From contig NZ_JNFG01000009.1 in assembly GCF_000729995.1 (NCBI RefSeq), positions 124,001-188,000 of the forward strand: a stretch of 64,000 nucleotides of DNA, given 5' to 3'. This document shows, piece after piece, positions 1 through 7,606 of the stretch (within the stretch, counting starts at the first letter, position 1; the number at the start of each line of letters is the position of its first letter). Both the position numbers and the translations under genes were made by a program. Below the pieces are notes generated by a model, which made no database searches, was not told the origin of the DNA, and worked only from the letters and a program-made list of their open reading frames with translations. Origin of the DNA: Caballeronia sordidicola (GTDB taxonomy: Bacteria > Pseudomonadota > Gammaproteobacteria > Burkholderiales > Burkholderiaceae).

Positions 1-330
1 AGTGCGTTCCTGGCGCATCAGAAGGCCACGCGCCAGGCCGCCACCAGGAACAGCGCCAGCGCTCGCTCAAGCTGTTGGATCGAGCCGAGCTGAAGCGCCT
101 AGACGCGGCAAGTATTCTTCAAGATGTTGAACAATATCTCGATTTCCCAGCGCGCTCGGTACCAGCCAGTCGGCCGGCGTGTCCAGCGCCTGGGCGCGCT
201 CCATCAGATCCGCTTCGCGGTCTGCCACATACACCGGGTGCGTGGACGGTAGACTCGGCGCCATATCGGCAATGCGCTCATAGCCCTCGATCCAGCGCAG
301 ACTTTCCTTGAGGCCGCCGCGCTTGCCGGA
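1..330 (-). pseudogene. IS4-family (Tn5-like) transposase, C-terminal remnant
   Basis: Reading the minus strand gives ESLRWIEGYERIADMAP, then VYVADREADLMERA, then (near 150) RWEIEILFNILKNTC, and after a frame change ALQLGSIQQLERALAL. These match in order the C-terminal half of IS4-family transposases of the Tn5 group, where DREAD and the RW-E-E-FF-LK block carry catalytic acidic residues. The frame is broken at least once near position 115 and is closed by a stop near 333, so no intact protein is made. The remnant runs off the left edge of the window, so its full extent is unknown. Confidence 0.75.
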
Positions 331-470
331 CTAGACAGGCCGCGACGCGGTTGCGTCGATCAATCGGCTAAATCCTCGAGTACAGAGCGGCAAGCGGCGT
401 TTCGCGTGGCGATTCACCAAAAGTCCTAAGGGCTTTTCGGACGGCTTCGTGGCTGTATGTCGCGACGCTC

Positions 471-579
471 CTCGTATATCTGCGCTACAAGCTCAGCCCG
501 CGCGATCTCGTCGACATGATGGCTGAGCGAGGTTTGTCGCTTGCTCACACGACGATCCTCCGTTGGGTGCCGCGCTATC
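471..579 (+). pseudogene. IS6-family transposase, N-terminal fragment
   Basis: This frame encodes a stretch containing RYKLSPRDLVDMMAERG and LSLAHTTILRWV, the conserved N-terminal HTH segment of IS6-family transposases. Only about 35 codons of similarity remain, with no start codon before and no DDE core after. A near-identical segment lies on the opposite strand at 47589-47885, so the same IS left debris at two places in this window. Confidence 0.75.
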
Positions 580-677
580 GGCGCATGCAGCATACTTCCC
601 GGATCCTTTAGCTCAAGCAGTGTGAGCGCGATTGGCTACGATCTGGATAACCAGACCCTTCAAGTGGAGTTTCTCCA

Positions 678-794
678 ATGTACAGATACGCGGGCATCGG
701 TCAGGGCGAATATGAATACTTCATGGGTGCAGACTCTAAGGGAAAGTATTTTGTTGCCAACATCAAGGATCGCTACGCATGTGTGAAACTGTGA
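678..794 (+). CDS. small unidentified ORF (38 codons)
   Basis: A 38-codon frame starts at an ATG preceded by a well-placed GGAG (666-669, 8 nt upstream). It encodes a Tyr/Gly/Lys-rich peptide beginning MYRYAGIGQGEYEYF and ending YACVKL. I do not recognise a family. The good ribosome binding site is the only positive evidence. It lies among IS debris and could be part of a truncated gene or chance. Confidence 0.25.
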   Translation: MYRYAGIGQGEYEYFMGADSKGKYFVANIKDRYACVKL

Positions 795-878
795 TCGGCC
801 CCGTCCATTTGGACGAAGCAGGGAATCAAGGGTTTTGGGTGCAGTCTTCGCTGACCGATCCCGATGAGCGACGGGTAT

Positions 879-1259
879 TCAATGCGCGTCGCGCGGATAG
901 GCGACGCCGAGTCGGCGCGCGAGCGTCGCGAGCCGGTTGTCCAGCGTCCAGACCTGGGCACCAGGGGTCATCAAGGTCGAGGCCAGCAGCGTCAGGTCGA
1001 CGCCGCCGCATCCTTGGCCATACAGCCGCTCGGTTTCGATGAACCGCATGACCTCGCTCCATGTCGCTTGCTGTACATGCCGCAGCAGCCCGATGTCGTG
1101 GAGGGACCGTGCCCGTGGTGCGGGTGGGGTTCCGCAGGCGAGTTCAAGGAGCACGAGCGGATGGGTAAGCGCCTGATCGGTGCTGACCAGATGAACGAGC
1201 GTTTCGTTGCGTCGGCGGAAATGGTCAACCCACACCGAGGTATCGATCAGGACGTTCAC
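879..1259 (-). CDS. vapC: VapC-type PIN-domain ribonuclease toxin
   Basis: This 126-residue PIN-domain protein is of usual VapC length. The acidic residues expected for the Mg-dependent RNase site are visible: D6 in LIDTSVW, E39 in VLLELACG, D88 in GGVDLT and D107 in WTLDNRLA. Family members cut tRNA or rRNA and inhibit translation when their antitoxin is lost. It starts with GTG, whose first base is the last base of the vapB stop (TAGTG), so the two genes are translationally coupled. No truncation or missing key residue is seen, so the toxin is probably functional. Confidence 0.9.
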   Translation of the reverse strand: MNVLIDTSVWVDHFRRRNETLVHLVSTDQALTHPLVLLELACGTPPAPRARSLHDIGLLRHVQQATWSEVMRFIETERLYGQGCGGVDLTLLASTLMTPGAQVWTLDNRLATLARRLGVAYPRDAH

Positions 1260-1462
1260 TATGCGTCGGTCTCTGGGCGACGTCGTGGAATTTCGCGCAT
1301 TTCGGGGATGGTACCGCCAAGCATGGCGAGGCGCTTGGCTGCCTGGATGCGGACGAAGGTCTGCATCGCGACCCGGAAAAGATCGGCCTTGTCCGTCCCG
1401 GGATCGGCGAGTTCCAGCGCTTCTTGATAGAGCGTGTCATCGATCGTAACGGTGGTTCTCAT
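1259..1462 (-). CDS. vapB: VapB-type antitoxin
   Basis: This is a 67-residue antitoxin. The N-terminus (RTTVTIDDTLYQEAL) is a ribbon-helix-helix type DNA-binding segment, and the C-terminus carries LAMLGGTIPEM, the short LGG-x-x-P peptide that VapB proteins use to occupy the toxin groove. I chose the start at 1462 because AGGAGG lies 8 nt upstream; an in-frame ATG ten codons earlier has no such site. It is the first gene of the vapBC operon and probably autoregulates through the dyad just upstream. Confidence 0.9.
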   Translation of the reverse strand: MRTTVTIDDTLYQEALELADPGTDKADLFRVAMQTFVRIQAAKRLAMLGGTIPEMREIPRRRPETDA

Positions 1463-1480
1463 GGCGGTCGCCTCCTCATT

Positions 1481-1510
1481 TGATGCATTCAAGCATCAAT
1501 TGTAGCATCA
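1481..1510. promoter_or_regulatory. putative VapBC operator (dyad)
   Basis: Directly upstream of vapB is the perfect inverted repeat TGATGC-(6 bp)-GCATCA (1481-1498), followed by another GCATCA half site at 1505-1510. Its position and form fit autorepression by a VapB-VapC complex. No binding data exist here; this is inference from position and symmetry. Confidence 0.55.
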
Positions 1511-1793
1511 AACCAGACGGCTAATTGCCCCGTCCGGCGGGTTCGTCATGGCGGCGGCCGGGCGGCGCCAAGATTTCAAGCCACAGTGGCGCCGACGTTG
1601 AACCCGTTGACCAGCAGAGGGACTTTTCGGCCCGTTGAACCTCTGCCGGATTCGGGCAAAGAAAGAGCATTTGGCATTCGCTAAGCGCTTGATAATATCG
1701 GTGACGAACTAGGGATTCGCGCCCCGGACCTGCGGATTACGATGCCACCCTGTGTGCTTAATTTGACATAATCTTATTTATCAATTTTAAGTA

Positions 1794-3389
1794 TGTCAGG
1801 GCTTTTTAGAAATGTCCGGTTCTAGCTAATTAGAAATGTCCGATTCCGTCCTCCTGGCGCACGCTGACAAAGCGCGTCGTCAAGGGGCCGATCATGAATG
1901 AGCGTGGCTTTGTCACGGTGAGTATGCGTGAGCTCGAGCGGATCAAAATTATCGCAGCGGTGGCCGAGCATCGACTCAAGGTCGTGCAGGCGGCTGAGCG
2001 TCTGGATCTGTGCGAACGGCAAGTGAGCCGATTGGTCCGTCGCTATGAGACCAGCGGTCCTGCCGGACTGGTATCAGGCCGGCGTGGGCAACCAAGCAAC
2101 CGCGAGTTGCCCATCGATTTACGGGCTCGGGCCATGGCGCTGGTGCGCGAGCGTTACGCGGATTTTGGGCCGACGCTGGCCTGCGAGAAGCTGCGCGAAT
2201 GTCATGGCGTGGAGCTAGCCAAGGAAACCGTACGGCGCTGGATGCGTGACGCAGGCCTCTGGATTCCGCGCAAGCAGCGCCCGCCCAAGATCCACCAGCC
2301 GAGGAACCGGCGTTCGTGCGTGGGCGAGCTGATCCAGATCGATGGCAGCGACCATCGCTGGTTCGAGGACCGGGCGCCGGCGTGCACGCTGCTGGTGTTT
2401 ATCGATGATGCGACCAGCCGCCTGATGACGCTGCACTTCACCGCGACCGAATCGACCTTCAGTTATTTCGAGGCGACGCGCCAGTACCTCGACACGTATG
2501 GCAAGCCCGTGGCGATCTACAGCGACAAGGCGAGCGTGTTCCATTGCAACAACCCGGCGAGCACACCCGGCAAGGGCGTGACCCAATATGGGCGGGCCAT
2601 GTTCGAGCTGAACATCGACACTTGGTGCGCCAACAGCAGCCAGGCCAAGGGCCGCGTGGAGCGCGCCAACCTGACCTTGCAGGACCGGCTCGTGAAGGAG
2701 TTGAGATTGCGCCACATCGACACGAAGGAAACCGCGAACGCCTATGCGCCGCACTTCATCGCTGACTTCAATGGCCGCTTTGGCAAGGTCCCAAAGAGCG
2801 CATTCGATGCACATCGGCCACTGCGCGACGACGAAGACCTCGACCTGATTCTGACCTCGCGTGTGCCTCGGCGCGTGTCAAATTCGTTGACGGTTCAATA
2901 CGACCGGGTGATTTACATGTTGGCCGATACGGTCGAGAATCGAAGCCTGATTCACAAGTATCTGGACGTGTTCGAATACCCCGACGGACGCATCGAAATT
3001 CGTGTCAATGGGGCCGCTCTCCCCTACGTCGAATACGACCGCCTGTCGCAGATCGATCAGGGTGCAGAGATCGACAATAAGCGCCTGAGTCACGCGTTGC
3101 AGTTGGCTCAGGTGATCCAGGCGCAGCGTGACGACAGGCGTGCATCAGGTTCCCCCTCACGAACCAACCAGGGGCAAGCGCCACGGACGAAGGAGCGTAA
3201 AGCGGGGACCAAAAAGCAGCGCGAACTAACACTTGATGACCTGAATGCAGCGGTCTTGAGAACCGCCGAAAGGCGCCTAGCCGCGGTGGGGAAATGACCC
3301 TTTTAAGAGAGATTAAACCAGCTGAAACCAGCCTAAAACCCGACATTTCTAATTAGCTGGAGCCCCGACATTTGAACTTAGCGGGGACA
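1794..3389 (+). mobile_element. complete ISNCY-type insertion sequence with TSD
   Basis: The element begins TGTCAGGGCTTTTTAG (1794) and ends with the inverse at 3389 (CGGGGACA). Both ends carry the inner block AGCTAATTAGAAATGTC and an outer AAATGTC-GG block in inverted orientation, giving terminal repeats of about 48 bp with mismatches. The flanks are AAGTA (1789-1793) and AAGTA (3390-3394), a 5-bp target site duplication, so this copy moved in as a unit. It carries one transposase gene and no passenger. Confidence 0.85.
1894..3297 (+). CDS. ISNCY-family DDE transposase
   Basis: This 467-residue transposase fits the length of ISNCY (IS1202-like) enzymes. Residues 10-60 form an HTH (VVQAAERLDLCERQVSRLV). 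A second HTH-like part lies at about 70-125. The catalytic core starts near 145, with candidate DDE residues D150 (LIQIDGSDH), D211 (AIYSDKASV) and E256 (KGRVERANL). The C-terminal 60 residues are basic and low in complexity. The gene is uninterrupted inside intact terminal repeats, so it is probably active. Confidence 0.9.
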   Translation: MNERGFVTVSMRELERIKIIAAVAEHRLKVVQAAERLDLCERQVSRLVRRYETSGPAGLVSGRRGQPSNRELPIDLRARAMALVRERYADFGPTLACEKLRECHGVELAKETVRRWMRDAGLWIPRKQRPPKIHQPRNRRSCVGELIQIDGSDHRWFEDRAPACTLLVFIDDATSRLMTLHFTATESTFSYFEATRQYLDTYGKPVAIYSDKASVFHCNNPASTPGKGVTQYGRAMFELNIDTWCANSSQAKGRVERANLTLQDRLVKELRLRHIDTKETANAYAPHFIADFNGRFGKVPKSAFDAHRPLRDDEDLDLILTSRVPRRVSNSLTVQYDRVIYMLADTVENRSLIHKYLDVFEYPDGRIEIRVNGAALPYVEYDRLSQIDQGAEIDNKRLSHALQLAQVIQAQRDDRRASGSPSRTNQGQAPRTKERKAGTKKQRELTLDDLNAAVLRTAERRLAAVGK

Positions 3390-3537
3390 AAGTATGTAAC
3401 GGACTACCTGATAGAGTGATTGAACCCGGATTCAACAACGAGGGCTGCCTTTGCCCTGGCGCTGCGAGTCTGTTTGCGTGAACGTCTGCGCGCCAAACTC
3501 CAGATAAACGCCACGAAGTATTGTGCTGTTAAGCTGC

Positions 3538-3568
3538 TATAATAGTGCAAATGTTGTGCACCAAGGAG
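3538..3568 (+). promoter_or_regulatory. -10 box, dyad and RBS of the Xre-RES operon
   Basis: TATAAT at 3538-3543 is a perfect -10 hexamer, but no good -35 is seen at 16-18 bp spacing. Immediately after it comes GTGCA-(7 bp)-TGCAC (3545-3561), a perfect 5-bp dyad that overlaps the expected transcription start. AAGGAG (3563-3568) then serves the ATG at 3574. A dyad here fits antitoxin autorepression, as expected for a toxin-antitoxin operon. Confidence 0.5.
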
Positions 3569-3573
3569 TTGAG

Positions 3574-3972
3574 ATGGACCCATCGCTCTCTCAAGCCGTC
3601 GGTCATCGCGCAAGCTTCGAGCAGTTCATGGAATCCCTTCGTGACTCGGACTCGCCGGCGTTGTCTGCACGTGCATTTGGACAAGCGCTGAAAATTGACC
3701 TGCAAACCTTGGCCCAGCAAGCCCATGTGCACCGAAATACGCTCAGCCGGGCGCCTGGCTCTGAGAGCGTGCAACGGTTCTTGCGCGAGGCTATACGTGT
3801 CCTTCGCGCTGCGAGCGATGTTTGCGGCGACGTCGAGCGCGCGATGTTTTGGTATCGAAACGAACCGCTGCCCGTATTTGGCTACAAGACCGCCGAACAG
3901 CTCGTCTCCGATGGGCGGGCTGACGATGTGATCCGCTATGTGGTGTCGCTTGAGGCGGGCGCTGCCGGATGA
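3574..3972 (+). CDS. MbcA/ParS/Xre-type antitoxin
   Basis: This is a 132-residue protein of the Xre-MbcA-ParS antitoxin class that partners RES toxins. An Xre-like helical N-terminal half (ALSARAFGQALKIDLQTLA, then HRNTLSR) is followed by the DUF2384-type C-terminal domain (WYRNEPLPVFGYKTAEQLV, with the following SDGRADDVIRYV), which binds the toxin. The start at 3574 follows AAGGAG by 5 nt; a longer frame from 3523 has no such site. Its stop overlaps the next gene by 4 nt (ATGA), the usual antitoxin-first order. Confidence 0.85.
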   Translation: MDPSLSQAVGHRASFEQFMESLRDSDSPALSARAFGQALKIDLQTLAQQAHVHRNTLSRAPGSESVQRFLREAIRVLRAASDVCGDVERAMFWYRNEPLPVFGYKTAEQLVSDGRADDVIRYVVSLEAGAAG

Positions 3973-4483
3973 TTGTCACCCAGCTTGACCGCATCACCGC
4001 CTACCGGGTTCACACGCCAAAGTGGGCTTCGATGCCTTTAAGCGGCGCAGGCGCAGCCACCCACGGTGGCCGCGTCAATCGGCCCGGGATCGAGGCGCTT
4101 TACCTCGCGCTCGATGTACAAACGGCCATCGATGAATACAAGCAGGTCTCGACGCTGCTGCCACCGGGTACGTTCGTAACCTATCAGATCAGCGCCGCAC
4201 CGGTCGTTGATTTTCGTGAAGGGTTTAACGCGCGCGAATGGGACCCGCTCTGGGAGGATTTCTATTGCGATTGGCGCGCGTTGTGGTTCAACACTCGGAT
4301 TGAACCGCCCAGTTGGGTGATTTGGTGCTCAGTGCCGGGGCCAAAGGTATTCTTTTCAATTCACGCGTAGCCTCAACGGGCACCAACCTTGTGCTCTACC
4401 CGAGCGTGTTGAACGAGGCCGATACACTGTCGGTGTTTGATCCTGCCGGCGCACTTCCGAAAAACCAAACGTCGTGGGAATAA
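3969..4483 (+). pseudogene. RES-domain toxin, frameshifted
   Basis: The first 115 codons encode the N-terminal part of a RES toxin, a family that degrades or modifies NAD+: ITAYRVHTPKWASMPLSG, GGRVNRPGIEALYLA, and a conserved acidic/Trp region ending EPPSW. Near 4310 the frame is lost. The rest continues in another frame as LGDLVLSAGAKGILFNSR, GTNLVLYPSVLN and NQTSWE, ending at 4483. Joined, the pieces make a normal RES protein of about 170 residues. A small indel therefore inactivates the toxin unless it is a sequencing error. The antitoxin gene upstream is intact. Confidence 0.8.
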
Positions 4484-4566
4484 TTGTTCGTGATCTTGGA
4501 TCGCCCAGTTGGCATATCCTTAGAATGCCGCGGCGCGTCGTCTATCAATCAAGTTGAGAGGGCTCT

Positions 4567-4854
4567 GTGAACAAACTGTCCGATGAGTTGACCCGTGTTC
4601 TCGCGGAAGCCGGCGAAGGGCTCAAGGCACTACAGGAGGACGTCATCACGACCGGCTTCGATCCGGACGATCCGGTGAGTGTCGAAGCCGCCATTCAGCA
4701 CGTGGAAGACACGATCGACGCGAAGGTTGCGCGTTTTTACGGCAACGCGTTGGTCAGGGAAGCGGCGAACCAGATCAAAGCCGAGTGTCGCGCGAATATC
4801 CTCCAACAGGTGCAGTCCGCAGGCACGAATCGCGGCGCGCGGACTCTGCATTAA
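4567..4854 (+). CDS. hypothetical 95-residue protein
   Basis: This starts with GTG preceded by GAGAGGG a few bases upstream. It encodes an acidic, helical protein (LSDELTRVLAEAGEG, VEDTIDAKVARFYGNALV, ending RGARTLH) with no membrane segment, metal motif or known signature. I do not recognise the family. It lies 80 bp after the broken RES gene on the same strand and shows coding-like amino acid composition, unlike the following 450 bp. Confidence 0.5.
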   Translation: MNKLSDELTRVLAEAGEGLKALQEDVITTGFDPDDPVSVEAAIQHVEDTIDAKVARFYGNALVREAANQIKAECRANILQQVQSAGTNRGARTLH

Positions 4855-5313
4855 CCAATGGCGGCCGTTTCGAAATTAACGCGCGATGCAACACGCGTCA
4901 TGCTCAACGGATTGCCGAGAGAAAAGCCGCCGAGGAATTAGGCTCTTCCATAGATTTTGCGATTTCATTCGGGGAGATTTGCTTAGTCGCTAGACTTTCC
5001 GAATGCGTCCCTGAGGACTGAGTTCACAAGCTTGGAAGTCGCGTCTTCTCACGCTCAAGCTCCTTCCTGACCAACCTCACTTCGCGTTGTACGGCACATT
5101 CGGCACTTATGAGCAGTTCGCCCAAGCGTAGAGATCCTCGCCGTTCGAATCTTCGCTGAAGGTTATCGCTATATGGTGACATGCGTGGCCAGCTTCACCG
5201 CGCGCTGGACCGATGGGAAGATCGCACGCGGCCTCTCAACAACGGCGGCACCGCTTCGTGCTCGCCTATAATGCGCGAACTGATAGTGATTTCACGGCGG
5301 GGAGCCCCACTTT
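4855..5313. other. intergenic region, no gene recognised
   Basis: About 460 bp without a convincing reading frame. I see no transposase motif, strong hairpin or repeat. A short open stretch near 5170-5260 (ending before 5280) has no ribosome binding site. The final 15 bp hold GGGGAG (5298-5303), the likely ribosome binding site of the next gene. Confidence 0.5.
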
Positions 5314-6684
5314 ATGAGTCAAGCACACGGGCGATACTCGGGATCTCGAGACAAAGGCCAGCGTCAATCGCGCCAACCTGCAAAAGCGACATCCCACCGA
5401 CAGAACAAGCCATACGTAAAAGCTCCACCTACTCGAGACCCGGCCCACACGGCGTCCATTTTCAAAACACGTTCGTTTAAGTTGTTGGTAGATGCAGTGG
5501 GCGCGGAGAACATCGCACTGGGACTCGACTCCAACTTAACGCGCGTAGCCGAATTGGTGAATGGCGAGAGATTCACACCTGAGACAGCCTTTCATATCGA
5601 AACGACGCTTGGGCTACCCGATGGGTTTTTCGATCAGCCCAATCCTGTCCTTACACCCGAGACCATTGGGCGCTTGAGGTCACCACTTGACTTCATTCAT
5701 GCGAACGCCGAACCGGAAATTGCGTACGAGCAAGTATTGAAGCCGGCTTCTGTTACACAGGCCAATCAGCACTCTACCCTCACCGATCGCTTGCCCAGAG
5801 AATCAGAAATGCCAAAGAAGACAAATGGTGGGTCGCCAAGGACCGTCGCGAAGAGCAACACTACGGCGGCGAAGCCTGCCACAGCAACCCCACTGAAATC
5901 GGCACCTGCGAAAGTCAAAGCGTCTTCAAAGTCGGGGGCTCAGCAAACCTTGCCGTTGAACGACGTCGCCGCTTTGGAAAACATTCGTCGCGCCAACTTG
6001 CACGTGCTCACGTCCCGCAAAGGATCGAAGGTGCGGCTCGGCGCAGTGATGGAAATCAGCGACTCCAACATGGCCAATCGTTTCTATGGACAGAAACGTA
6101 TGGATGATGCTGAAGCAAACCGGTTCACCGAACGTCTTGGTTTGCCGACTGGCTGGTTGGACGCTCCGCGTTCAGTCACGGACGTCCCTGAGTCGGTGTC
6201 GGATTTGCTTGTTCCCCCGTCGCGTCGCCACGCATCCGATCAGCAAGAACTGCCGCCCGCGATTGAGCCAAAAGCGACAGCGGCGAAGAAGCCTGCGGGT
6301 ACGAAGGCAAAAAATGCGGGTACTCGACTCGCCCTACTCCCTGATGCGAATGGCACAGGCGGTCCAACAGGCGTCGCGGCTGAGACGAACGTGGTCATGG
6401 GGCAACTAAACCAAGCGGCCCCATCCGCTGCCGATCCCGTGACTCGGCAAACCGTTGATAACGATGTCTTGACCTCCACCGCCCGTCAGCAGTTCGCCCC
6501 AGCCCCCGTAACGCGGATCATCACGGAGCCGCACCGTCTCACTTCGGCAACCGGCTCGGACGATCTACAAGGGATTGAACCGATAGCGGAAGCGCTGATA
6601 AAGACACTCGCGGGCAAAGCACGTACTGGTCGCCTAGATGAAATGAAAGCCTTGGAACTATTGCGACAAATCGTGTTGCTCTGA
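5314..6684 (+). CDS. unidentified protein with two HTH-like modules
   Basis: A 456-residue protein. Residues 1-45 are basic and probably disordered. Residues about 52-112 form a small helical module (ALGLDSNLTRVAELVNGERF, then LPDGFFDQP). A Lys/Ala/Ser/Pro linker covers 165-212. Residues about 222-290 form a second module of the same design (SKVRLGAVMEISDSNMANRF, then RLGLPTGWLDAP). Each looks like a Cro/C1-type helix-turn-helix followed by a G-L-P-x-G-[WF]-[FL]-D tail. The C-terminal 150 residues are Ala/Pro-rich, with a short helical end (LDEMKALELLRQIV). I infer DNA binding, perhaps bridging two sites, but the family is not one I can name. It stands alone on its strand. Confidence 0.75.
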   Translation: MSQAHGRYSGSRDKGQRQSRQPAKATSHRQNKPYVKAPPTRDPAHTASIFKTRSFKLLVDAVGAENIALGLDSNLTRVAELVNGERFTPETAFHIETTLGLPDGFFDQPNPVLTPETIGRLRSPLDFIHANAEPEIAYEQVLKPASVTQANQHSTLTDRLPRESEMPKKTNGGSPRTVAKSNTTAAKPATATPLKSAPAKVKASSKSGAQQTLPLNDVAALENIRRANLHVLTSRKGSKVRLGAVMEISDSNMANRFYGQKRMDDAEANRFTERLGLPTGWLDAPRSVTDVPESVSDLLVPPSRRHASDQQELPPAIEPKATAAKKPAGTKAKNAGTRLALLPDANGTGGPTGVAAETNVVMGQLNQAAPSAADPVTRQTVDNDVLTSTARQQFAPAPVTRIITEPHRLTSATGSDDLQGIEPIAEALIKTLAGKARTGRLDEMKALELLRQIVLL

Positions 6685-6730
6685 TTTGAATCGACATCGC
6701 AATTGACATCACCGATTCGGACGCTTTGGG

Positions 6731-6853
6731 AGACTCACTGTGATAGCCCGCGTCATGTTGCATGGTGCCCGCAAACCGCTCAAGTTCGCAGCCGGGTTCG
6801 CATACCGCAATCAAGATGCTGTCTTTGTGCACGTCAGATCCGACAACTTGAGA
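6731..6853 (-). pseudogene. IS110-family transposase, N-terminal fragment
   Basis: The minus strand encodes GSQVVGSDVHKDSILIAV followed by CELERFAGTM. The G-x-DVHKDSI-x-x-AV signature is the start of the RuvC-like DEDD domain of IS110 transposases. About 40 codons survive and no downstream Tnp20 domain is present. Confidence 0.7.
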
Positions 6854-6989
6854 ACCTAGTCCATGGCCCATTTCCTGAAGGCCGGTTCCTGGCTCGTCCA
6901 GGCAGATGTGGCTTGGCACCTCTCGGTGCGCAACCCCACGATATCCGAGACAAGCTCTCGCGTCGTTCACTCAGCAGCGACCATTGTGT

Positions 6990-7205
6990 CTAGGCGCCGT
7001 TTGCATCGTCTGCGAATTCGACACGGTTACGGGCCGCCGCCTTGGCTTTATTGAATGCGCGATCGGCCCAAACGATCGTATCGTCAACCGACGGGCCTAA
7101 GCGGCGACTCGCGACGTTAGCCGAGAACGTAAAGTGCATGTCTCCTTTCTCGCTTGTGACACTTATCACGGCGATGCGCTCACGTAGTCTCTCCATCGTT
7201 TCCAA
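6990..7205 (-). pseudogene. GGDEF (diguanylate cyclase) domain, C-terminal fragment
   Basis: This 71-codon frame reads ERLRERIAVISVTSEKGD, FTFSANVASRRL and VWADRAFNKAKAAARNRVE. That is the last third of a GGDEF domain, where the ADRALY-x-AK-x-x-GRN helix closes the fold. The GGDEF active-site loop and everything before it are gone, so it cannot make c-di-GMP. Its upstream end lies in sequence without similarity. The normally conserved Gly of SIGVA is Asn here (SANVA), consistent with decay. Confidence 0.7.
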
Positions 7206-7471
7206 CGCGTGAGTGTTAACAAATCAGAACGGTGCAAACGCACGTTTTAGCCCGTGAAATGGCTGCTGGAACAAGATTCAACGAATTCGCGTAACGCGAA
7301 ATCACCGACTAATCCTACCCCGCCACGTACGGGTTTTGGTCCGGTGTCTCTGTCCACCTGTGGGCGTGCCGAAGGGTCTAGGGCGGCGAGCCGCCGCTTA
7401 CTTCGGCCGCACCTGATAGCTCACAGCGCCCTCGCAGCTAGCAAGTGCAGCGCGATGGATAAGTTCGCGCC
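7206..7471. other. intergenic region beside the IS1634-type element
   Basis: No gene is recognised here. After the transposase stop (7607-7609) the same minus-strand frame stays open for 45 more codons, to a stop at 7472-7474, and encodes a Leu/Arg/Glu-rich helical stretch (RKLVSLIAELRTKETRL). This may be an old longer C-terminus or the outer part of the IS. I could not place the IS left end: no convincing inverted partner of the right-end sequence was found. Confidence 0.4.
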
Positions 7472-7606
7472 CTACACTATCAATTGTGAAATCTTTGTTC
7501 GCTCAAGGCGAAGTCTTGTTTCCTTAGTCCGAAGTTCCGCGATGAGGGAGACGAGTTTTCTTTGTGATTCAAGGGTTCGGCTGGAAATCGGGGTTCGGTT
7601 TTCTGT

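Noticed and set aside
2215-2814. 199-codon minus-strand frame inside the ISNCY transposase
   Set aside because: Antisense to a complete transposase with visible catalytic residues.
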